Made by a program: the position numbers and the translations under genes | Part shown: one piece after another, positions 58,586-64,000 of the stretch | Layout: the number at the start of each line of letters is the position of its first letter | How positions within the stretch are numbered: position 1 is the stretch's first letter | Notes under the pieces: generated by a model | The model's database searches: none | Seen by the model: only the letters and a program-made list of their open reading frames with translations | Told to the model about the DNA's origin: nothing | Source of the DNA: Nocardiopsis sp. YSL2 | GTDB lineage: Bacteria; Actinomycetota; Actinomycetes; Streptosporangiales; Streptosporangiaceae | Direction: 5' to 3' | Length of the DNA: 64,000 nt | Assembly (NCBI RefSeq): GCF_030555055.1 | Contig: NZ_JAMOAO010000001.1 | Coordinates: 5,704,001 to 5,768,000 of the forward strand

Positions 58586-59024
58586 TCCGGGTCCCGGCTG
58601 CCGGCCCCGGGTGCGTCCGCGCGCCCGGGGCCGCCTCGTGTCCGGGGCCGGATCGGCGGACGCCCCCGCCGTCGCGGCCTCCGCGCACCAGAGCAGCGCC
58701 CGCCCAGGACAGCGCGATGACGCACGCGATCACCACGCGCGAGGCCATCAGGTGCTCGGGCGGGTAGAGGGTGCCGGTGATGTGGAAGTCGATGAAGCCC
58801 GCCTCCATCACCGTGCGCCCGGTCGCCGCCCGCGACCAGTTCTCGGCCTCGGTCAGCACGCACGGCCAGTCGATGATGACGATGCCCAGCGCGTAGGCGG
58901 CCACGCCCACGTGCGGCCACAGCGCCCGGGGCCACCGCCAGGCCAGGAAGCCGCCGAGGACGACGTAGCCGAAGAACGCGAAGTGCAGGACCATGGCCGC
59001 GTGGCCGATGAGGAGGTGGGTCAT
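58572..59024 (-). CDS. DUF2784 membrane protein
   Basis: A 150-aa protein with four predicted helices: MVLHFAFFGYVVLGGFLAWRWPR, HVGVAAYALGIVIIDWPCVLTEAENW, a short middle segment DFHITGTLYPPEHL and VVIACVIALSWAGAAL. The conserved Trp-Pro-Cys-Leu-Thr and ENW motif identify DUF2784, whose function is unknown. The C-terminal 40 residues are Gly/Pro-rich. It overlaps the convergent LacI gene by 14 bp. Confidence 0.8.
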   Translation of the reverse strand: MTHLLIGHAAMVLHFAFFGYVVLGGFLAWRWPRALWPHVGVAAYALGIVIIDWPCVLTEAENWSRAATGRTVMEAGFIDFHITGTLYPPEHLMASRVVIACVIALSWAGAALVRGGRDGGGVRRSGPGHEAAPGARTHPGPAAGTRISRP

Positions 59025-59096
59025 GCGCCGAAACTAGCCTCGGGGCCCGTGCCGCCACATCCGCACACGAACCCAGGGCGGGCTGAGTACCCGTAC

Positions 59097-60200
59097 TCAG
59101 CCGGAGGCCCGGGCGCCGTCCTCGGTGAGGGTGAGGAAGAAGTCCCGGACGTCCTCGGCGAGCAGCTCGGGCACCTCCATCGCGGCGAAGTGGCCCCCGC
59201 GGTCGAACTCCGACCAGTGCCGGATGTCGTAGAGCCGTTCGGCCAGCGGTCGTACCGACTGGGTGATGTCGTGCGCGAACACCGCGACGCCGAGCGGTAC
59301 CGGGCAGGGCTCGGTGCGCCGCGAGGCGTCGTGGTGCAGCCGCGCGGAGGAGGCCGCGGTGGCGGTCAGCCAGTACAGGGAGACGTCGGTGAGCACGCGC
59401 TCGTCGTCGACCGGCGTGCGGGGGTCGGTCCACTGTGCGAAGCGTTCGGCGATCCAGGCCAGCTGGCCGACGGGGGAGTCGGTCAGCGCGTAGCCGACCG
59501 TCTGCGGGGTGGCGGCCTGCAGTGCCTGGTAGGGCGGCCGGTTGGCCATCAGGTGCCGGACCTTGTCCAGGCGGGCCTCGTCGGCGGCCGACAGCGCGAG
59601 GCCGGAGTCCGGGTCGGGCCGGGTCGGCAGGTAGTTGACGTGCACCCCGACGACCCGCTCGGGCGCCACCGCGCCGAGGGCCGTGGAGATGCCCGAGCCG
59701 AAGTCGCCGCCCTGCGCGCCGTAGCGCTCGTAGCCCAGACGCGACATCAGTTCGGCCCAGGCCCGGGCGATGCGGACGATGTCCCAGCCGCGCTCGTGGG
59801 TGGGCCCGGAGAACCCGTAGCCGGGGATGGAGGGGATCACCAGGTGGAAGTCGCGTGAGAGCGGCTCGATCACGCCGAGGAACTCCAGGAACGAGCCGGG
59901 CCAGCCGTGGGTCAGGATCAGCGCGAGCGCGTCCGGTTTCGCGGACCGCACGTGGACGAAGTGGATGTTCTGGCCGTCGATCTCGGTGGTGGCGTGCGGC
60001 AGTTCGTTGAGCCGCGCCTCGTGCGCGCGCCAGTCGTAGCCGGTGCGCCAGTACTCGGCCAGGTCCCGGAGCCGTGCCAGGGGGAATCCGTAGTCCCACC
60101 CGGCGTCGGCCACCTCGTTGGGCCAGCGGGTGCGGGCGAGGCGGTCGGCCAGGTCGTCGAGGTCGGCCTGGGGGATGTCGATGCGGAACGGCGTGATCAT
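59097..60200 (-). CDS. Epoxide hydrolase family protein
   Basis: A 367-aa alpha/beta hydrolase with the N-terminal EHN domain of microsomal-type epoxide hydrolases (PFRIDIPQADLDDLADRLARTRWPN). The oxyanion motif is HGWPGS at 98-103 and the nucleophile is Asp166 in GGDFGS. The catalytic His lies near the end in FDRGGHFAAMEVPELL. It would open an epoxide ring to a diol. The ATG at 60200 has GGGAG 8 bases upstream. It is divergent from a MarR gene and three MarR-type repeats lie in the gap. Confidence 0.9.
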   Translation of the reverse strand: MITPFRIDIPQADLDDLADRLARTRWPNEVADAGWDYGFPLARLRDLAEYWRTGYDWRAHEARLNELPHATTEIDGQNIHFVHVRSAKPDALALILTHGWPGSFLEFLGVIEPLSRDFHLVIPSIPGYGFSGPTHERGWDIVRIARAWAELMSRLGYERYGAQGGDFGSGISTALGAVAPERVVGVHVNYLPTRPDPDSGLALSAADEARLDKVRHLMANRPPYQALQAATPQTVGYALTDSPVGQLAWIAERFAQWTDPRTPVDDERVLTDVSLYWLTATAASSARLHHDASRRTEPCPVPLGVAVFAHDITQSVRPLAERLYDIRHWSEFDRGGHFAAMEVPELLAEDVRDFFLTLTEDGARASG

Positions 60201-60235
60201 GGTCCCAACTCCCGGGGGTTCCTGTGGAGCATGAA

Positions 60236-60294
60236 TGTTAGTGCGACCAACGTTTGTCGCCCAAACGATATCACGACCGTTAGTCCACCCAACG
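60236..60294. promoter_or_regulatory. Three MarR-type operator repeats
   Basis: Three 17-bp dyads of the form CGTTxG-N5-CxAACG occur at 60236-60252 (first arm TGTTAG), 60251-60267 (perfect, CGTTTG/CAAACG) and 60278-60294 (CGTTAG/CCAACG). They fill the promoter region between the epoxide hydrolase and the MarR gene. Confidence 0.7.
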
Positions 60295-60312
60295 ATTCGC
60301 TAGACTCCACCC

Positions 60313-60786
60313 ATGGAGAACCCGCCCGAGAGGACACCCGCCGGCTGGGAGAGCACACCCAGCTGGCTGCTCACCCAGACCGCCCACCACGCGCACCGCC
60401 TGGTCACCGAGGGGTTCTCGTCCGTACATGCCCGCGGATACCACTTCCGCCTCCTGGCGACCCTGGAGGAGTCCGGACCGGCCAGCCAGGCCGAACTGGG
60501 CCGCCGCAGCGGCATCCACGTCAGCGACATGGTCGCCACGATCAACGAACTCGCCGACGACGCACTCGTCGAGCGCACCCCCGACCCCGCCGACCGGCGG
60601 CGCAACATCGTCTCCCTGACCACCGCGGGACGAACACGGCTACGACGCCTGGAACGGCAGCTGGCCCAGAGCCAGAACGCACTGCTGGCCCCGCTCACCC
60701 CCCAGGAACGCGAGCAGCTGACCGACCTGCTCTCCACCCTCCTGGACCACCACGAACACCGCAGCCGGAACCGACCACCGCACTGA
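60313..60786 (+). CDS. MarR-family transcriptional regulator
   Basis: A 157-aa MarR repressor. The winged helix is RLLATLEESGPASQAELGRRSGIHVSDMVATINELADDALVERTPDPADRRRNIVSLTTAGRTRL, with the conserved Asp-Arg-Arg of the wing. The dimer helices flank it. The start ATG 60313 is 19 bp after the third operator repeat. It probably represses both itself and the epoxide hydrolase and is relieved by a small aromatic or lipophilic ligand. Confidence 0.92.
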   Translation: MENPPERTPAGWESTPSWLLTQTAHHAHRLVTEGFSSVHARGYHFRLLATLEESGPASQAELGRRSGIHVSDMVATINELADDALVERTPDPADRRRNIVSLTTAGRTRLRRLERQLAQSQNALLAPLTPQEREQLTDLLSTLLDHHEHRSRNRPPH

Positions 60787-60809
60787 CCCGCCCCACGCCA
60801 CAACAGCAG

Positions 60810-60839
60810 CGGGGCGCCCCCCGAAAGGAGGACGCCCCG
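60810..60839. terminator. Hairpin between convergent MarR and enolase-superfamily genes
   Basis: CGGGGCG and CGCCCCG pair, with further CC/GG pairing inside the 16-base interior. It lies in the 73-bp gap between two convergent stops. Confidence 0.6.
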
Positions 60840-60859
60840 AACCGGCCGCACCACCAGTG

Positions 60860-61948
60860 CTAGGGGAAGTGGTCGGCGACCGGTGTGAGCGTGTCGGCGA
60901 ACACCAGGCCGTGGCCGGGCCCGGTGTCGGCCCGCACCCGCCCCCGGTCGAACTCCACCCCGCTGGGACGGGCCAACGCACCCAGCTCGGCGAAGGAGGC
61001 GCGATCGATCTCCTCGACCATCGCCACCCGGGGCAGGCACAGGGCCAACTGACCCGACAGCTCGGGCAACAGGTGCGGAGCCACCGGCACCCCCCGGCGC
61101 GCCATCGACTCCGCGATCCGCAGGAACGGGGTGATCCCCCCGACCCGCACCACATTGGGCTGGGCCACATCCACCACCCCCAGCTCCACCGCCCGCTCGA
61201 ACTCCTGGACCGTCCGCAGGTTCTCACCGATCGCGAACGGCACCCGCGTGCGCTCACGCAACCGCGCGTGCGCCTCCAGATCCAGGGCGGGCAGCGGCTC
61301 CTCGATGAAGAACGGGTCGAAATCCGCCAACGCGCACAGCGCACGCGCCGCCCCCGACACGTCCCAGCGCTGGTTGGCGTCCACCATCAACAGGCCGTCC
61401 GGCCCCAGCAGCTCCCGCACGGCACCCACGCGCTCCACGTCACGGGACAGATCCGCGGAACCGACCTTGATCTTGACCGCGGTATGCCCGGCCGCCACCC
61501 ACCGGCGCACCTGGTCCTCCAGATCCGCCAACGGATAGTCCAGGTTCACCCCGCTGCCGTAGGCGGGCACGGACTCGCGCCGACGCCCCACCGCCTCGAC
61601 CAGGCTCTCCCCCGCCGCACGGGCCCGCAGATCCCACAGAGCGATGTCGATCCCCGCCACCGCCATCAGCGTCAGACCGCTCGTGCCGGCCTCACGCAGG
61701 TGCCAGCACAGCTCGTCCCACAGCGCCGGGTGGGCCTCACGGCCCACCAGCGCCGCCGGACAGTCATCGTTGACCAGCGCCTCCACCGCCCGCGCACCGA
61801 TCAGCGGAGTCCAGGCGAACCCTGTCCCGACCTGCCCGGTGTCGGTACGCACCCGCACCACGACCAGGTCGTTGCGGTCCACACCCCCGTCCCAGGCACG
61901 ATGCAGAGGCAGCCGGAAGGCACGGGCCCGCACCTCGCTGACGCGCAC
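60860..61948 (-). CDS. Enolase-superfamily acid-sugar dehydratase (mandelate racemase group)
   Basis: A 362-aa enolase-superfamily enzyme. Metal ligands are Asp190 (MVDAN), Glu216 (IEEP) and Glu242 (GEN). The general bases are Lys159/Lys161 in the KxK motif (VKIKVG) on strand 2 and His292 (PHLLPE) on strand 7, the arrangement of the mandelate racemase subgroup. Most such enzymes dehydrate aldonic or aldaric acids to 2-keto-3-deoxy acids. The GTG at 61948 has GGAGG 7 bases upstream and follows the previous gene's stop by 2 bp. The neighbouring KDG-dehydratase-like gene supports a sugar-acid pathway. The exact acid is unknown. Confidence 0.9.
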   Translation of the reverse strand: MRVSEVRARAFRLPLHRAWDGGVDRNDLVVVRVRTDTGQVGTGFAWTPLIGARAVEALVNDDCPAALVGREAHPALWDELCWHLREAGTSGLTLMAVAGIDIALWDLRARAAGESLVEAVGRRRESVPAYGSGVNLDYPLADLEDQVRRWVAAGHTAVKIKVGSADLSRDVERVGAVRELLGPDGLLMVDANQRWDVSGAARALCALADFDPFFIEEPLPALDLEAHARLRERTRVPFAIGENLRTVQEFERAVELGVVDVAQPNVVRVGGITPFLRIAESMARRGVPVAPHLLPELSGQLALCLPRVAMVEEIDRASFAELGALARPSGVEFDRGRVRADTGPGHGLVFADTLTPVADHFP

Positions 61949-61950
61949 GC

Positions 61951-62856
61951 TCAGCCCTCCTTGACCAGTGACAGACCGGTCTCGATGAGCCCGGCCAGGG
62001 CGGTCTCCTCCTGCGGAGTCGGGTCCACGAACGGGGCCCGCACCCCGCCCATGTCCACCCCGCGCAACCGCGCGCCCGCCTTGACCAGCGAGACCGCATA
62101 CCCCGGCACCCGGTCGCGCAGACGCACCAACGGCTCGAAGAACTCGCGTGTGAGCGTCTCGGCCAGCGGGTCGCCGGAGTGCACCGCGGTGAAGAACGCG
62201 TTGGCGACCTCGGGCACGAACGCGAACGCCGCCGAGGAGTAGAGCGGAACACCCACCGCGCTGTAGGCCGGCACGGTCAACTCCGCCGTGGGCAGCCCGT
62301 TGAAGAACGTGAACTCCGCGCCGCGCACCGCACGCACCGCCAGCACGATCTGGTGCATGCGCCCCAGGTCGCCCGTCCCGTCCTTGATCCCCACCACGCC
62401 CGGGATCGCCGCCAGCTCGGCCGCGCTCTCGGGCGTGAACACCATCGACCCGCGCTGGTAGACGATCACGGGGATGTCCACCGCCGAGGCCACGGTGCGC
62501 ACGTACTCCACCAGGCCCCGCTGCGGGGCACCCACCAGGTAGGGCGGCAGCAGCAGCACGGCGTCCGCGCCCAGCTCCCGGGCGGAGGCGGCCTGCTCGA
62601 CCGCCGTGCCCACGCTCCCGCCGGCACCCGCCACCACCGGCACCCGGCCGGCGGTCACCTGGACCGACCGGCGCACCACGGCCGCGTGCTCGGCGGCCGA
62701 GAGGGCGTGGACCTCACCGGTCCCGCACGCCGCGAACACACCGCCCGCACCGTGCTCGACCCCCGAGGCCACGTGCTCGGCCAGCACGTCCTCGTTGACC
62801 CGGCCCTCACCCTCGAAGGGCGTCAGCGGAAAGAACAGGATTCCGTCGAAGTTCAT
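61951..62856 (-). CDS. DapA-superfamily enzyme, 5-dehydro-4-deoxyglucarate dehydratase-like
   Basis: A 301-aa TIM-barrel lyase. The Schiff-base lysine is Lys158 (GIKDGTGD) and the activating Tyr133 is in VYQRG. The opening FPLTPFEGEG and FAACGTGEVHALS are closer to 5-dehydro-4-deoxyglucarate dehydratase (KdgD) than to dihydrodipicolinate synthase. KdgD decarboxylates and dehydrates its substrate to 2-oxoglutarate semialdehyde. The ATG at 62856 has GAGGAG 4 bases upstream. It is followed, 2 bp later, by the enolase-superfamily dehydratase, a natural preceding step in the pathway. Confidence 0.85.
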   Translation of the reverse strand: MNFDGILFFPLTPFEGEGRVNEDVLAEHVASGVEHGAGGVFAACGTGEVHALSAAEHAAVVRRSVQVTAGRVPVVAGAGGSVGTAVEQAASARELGADAVLLLPPYLVGAPQRGLVEYVRTVASAVDIPVIVYQRGSMVFTPESAAELAAIPGVVGIKDGTGDLGRMHQIVLAVRAVRGAEFTFFNGLPTAELTVPAYSAVGVPLYSSAAFAFVPEVANAFFTAVHSGDPLAETLTREFFEPLVRLRDRVPGYAVSLVKAGARLRGVDMGGVRAPFVDPTPQEETALAGLIETGLSLVKEG

Positions 62857-62872
62857 GGCACTCCTCGTTCAT

Positions 62873-62895
62873 GGGCCCGCCCCTTCGACGGGCCC
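62873..62895. terminator. Intraoperon hairpin
   Basis: GGGCCCG and CGGGCCC pair around a 9-base loop in the 74-bp gap between the isomerase gene and the KdgD-like gene. It may attenuate transcription or protect mRNA ends; it is too short to be sure. Confidence 0.35.
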
Positions 62896-62930
62896 GGGGG
62901 GTCGGCCGAGGGCATGCACCCCCGGCCCTC

Positions 62931-63848
62931 TCACAGGACGTACTGCACGTGTCGGCGGGCCACCGTCGCGATCACCTCGTCGCCGTCGGACGACCAGACG
63001 CGCTCGTTGAAGATCTCCACCTCGATGTCACCGGTGTAGCCCGCCGCGTCCACCGCCCGGCGCAGCCCGCGCACGTCGGCGTGGCCGTCCCCGACCATGC
63101 CACGGCCCAGCAGCGCGTCGGAGGGGATCGGCAGCTCCCAGTCGCACGCCTGGAAGGAGGCGATGCGCCCGCCCGCGCCGGCCCGGGCGATCTGGGCGTA
63201 CACCTGCGGGTCCCACCACACGTGGTAGGCGTCGACGACCACGCCCACCGCTCGGGCGTCGAACCGCTCGGCGATGTCCAGGGCCTGTCCCAGGGTCGAG
63301 AGCACCGCGCGGTCGGCGCAGAACATCGGGTGCAGGGGCTCCAGGGCCAGGCGCACACCGCGATCGAGGGCGTAGGGCACCAGCTCGGCCAGCACATCGA
63401 CCATGCGCTCGCGCACCGCGACCAGGTCGCGCTCGCCCTCGGGCAGACCGCCCACCACCATGACCAGGCAGGGCGCGCCGAGTTCGGCGGCCTCGTCGAT
63501 GGCGCGTCGGTTGTCCTCCAGCGCCTCCCGGCGGTCGGGACGGGTCAGGAACCCGGCCCGGCAGTAGGACGAGACGCGCAGACCGGACCGGCGGACCAGG
63601 CGGGCCGCCGCGGCCAGCCCCATCTCGGCGACCGGTTCGCGCCACACACCGATGGCGGGCAGTCCCGCGCGCAGGCAGCCGTCCACCGCCTGGACCAGGT
63701 TCCAGTACTTGACGGTGGCCTGGTTGAGGGAGAGCCGGGCCAGCGCGGGGTCGCCGGGCACCGGTGTGGGCACCGCGGCGGGCCGGCCGGAGGGCAGGTC
63801 CACCGCGGTGGGGGTGATCGGTCCCGAACCCGGGGCGGTCGCGGTCAC
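62931..63848 (-). CDS. Sugar phosphate isomerase/epimerase (xylose-isomerase-like TIM barrel)
   Basis: A 305-aa AP-endonuclease-2/xylose-isomerase-like barrel protein. Likely metal ligands are the Glu in LALEPLHPM, the Asp and His in VVVDAYHVWWD and the Glu in DIEVEIFNE. The first 30 residues are Pro/Thr-rich and probably disordered. Members isomerise, epimerise or dehydrate ketoses and keto-inositols. The GTG start at 63848 overlaps the previous gene's stop (GTGA), so the two are coupled. Substrate unknown. Confidence 0.87.
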   Translation of the reverse strand: MTATAPGSGPITPTAVDLPSGRPAAVPTPVPGDPALARLSLNQATVKYWNLVQAVDGCLRAGLPAIGVWREPVAEMGLAAAARLVRRSGLRVSSYCRAGFLTRPDRREALEDNRRAIDEAAELGAPCLVMVVGGLPEGERDLVAVRERMVDVLAELVPYALDRGVRLALEPLHPMFCADRAVLSTLGQALDIAERFDARAVGVVVDAYHVWWDPQVYAQIARAGAGGRIASFQACDWELPIPSDALLGRGMVGDGHADVRGLRRAVDAAGYTGDIEVEIFNERVWSSDGDEVIATVARRHVQYVL

Positions 63849-64000
63849 TGGTCCACCCCCGACACCTCGAGCAGGGCCCGCATCCGCGCCACAGCCAGTT
63901 CGGGGTCGCTGAGCGCCCCGGCCGTGTCGGCCAGGCGTACGACCTGGGCCAGGTGGGGCAGGTCGCGGGCGCTGTGCAGGCCCCCCACCATGTGGAAGCC
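63845..64000 (-). CDS. DUF993 protein, C-terminal fragment cut by window end
   Basis: Only the last 51 codons are inside the window. They read MVGGLHSARDLPHLAQVVRL, then DTAGALSDPELAVARMRALLEVSGV, which matches the end of DUF993 proteins, a TIM-barrel family found beside Gfo/Idh dehydrogenases and sugar isomerases. The stop overlaps the isomerase start. Judging by the family, about 330 further residues lie outside the window. The match is made by memory on a short tail. Confidence 0.65.
   Translation of the reverse strand, partial: GFHMVGGLHSARDLPHLAQVVRLADTAGALSDPELAVARMRALLEVSGVDQ

Noticed and set aside
1..64000. tRNA, rRNA, transposase, integrase, attachment sites or prophage genes
   Set aside because: Looked for throughout and not seen; no T-loop-like GTTCGAATCC with matching acceptor stem and no transposase motifs among the open frames.

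Overview
The window is GC-rich actinobacterial DNA: third codon positions are almost all G or C, GTG and TTG starts are common, and the families present (SARP regulator, WYL regulator, darcynin-family protein, DUF993 and DUF6807 proteins, fused pabAB, sugar-porter MFS) are typical of mycelial actinomycetes. A Nocardiopsis- or Streptosporangiales-like chromosome is a reasonable guess, but that is inference. No rRNA, tRNA, CRISPR array, insertion sequence, prophage or origin was seen. It reads as an accessory chromosome arm full of small divergent regulator/enzyme pairs.

Layout. 0.4-8 kb: an ArsR repressor divergent from a short-chain dehydrogenase, a DnaE2-type polymerase with a near-perfect actinobacterial SOS box, a Tat-exported 5'-nucleotidase-type phosphoesterase and a YCII protein. 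8-17 kb: amidase, aminodeoxychorismate synthase, SHOCT protein, sugar MFS transporter divergent from biotin synthase, and a YiaA-like/antiporter pair. 17-29 kb: siderophore-interacting reductase, DAO-type oxidase divergent from a DDAH-type amidinohydrolase, WYL regulator, Gfo/Idh/MocA oxidoreductase, a duplicated 50-bp terminator, a sensor kinase/response regulator/DUF4097 operon and a FhuF-like iron reductase. 29-37 kb: two methyltransferases, a thioredoxin-reductase-like flavoprotein divergent from a cupin regulator, a macro-domain gene broken by one in-frame TGA, a LysR/EamA pair and an ABC exporter behind a MerR-type promoter. 37-49 kb: a coupled crcB-DUF190-crcB fluoride operon, an aldo/keto reductase, a TetR-controlled darcynin/SDR operon, a haloacetate-dehalogenase-like hydrolase divergent from a SARP regulator, NADP-glutamate dehydrogenase with a GlnR box, and a cupin regulator divergent from a PAT-like acetyltransferase.

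49-58.6 kb is a carbohydrate locus. A binding-protein-dependent ABC importer without its own ATPase is divergent from two Gfo/Idh/MocA oxidoreductases, a DUF6807 (PmoA) protein, an extended SDR and a LacI regulator. Similar LacI-type palindromes lie before the importer, before the first oxidoreductase and before the lacI gene. 58.6-60.8 kb holds a DUF2784 membrane protein and an epoxide hydrolase divergent from MarR, with three operator repeats between them. 60.8-64 kb is a second catabolic operon running off the window: DUF993 protein (cut by the window end), TIM-barrel isomerase/epimerase, KDG-dehydratase-like aldolase-fold enzyme and an enolase-superfamily acid-sugar dehydratase. Together the two loci contain the enzyme types needed to import a sugar or polyol, oxidise it to an acid, dehydrate it and split it. 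The substrate cannot be read from the sequence, and this is the best candidate here for an uncharacterised pathway.
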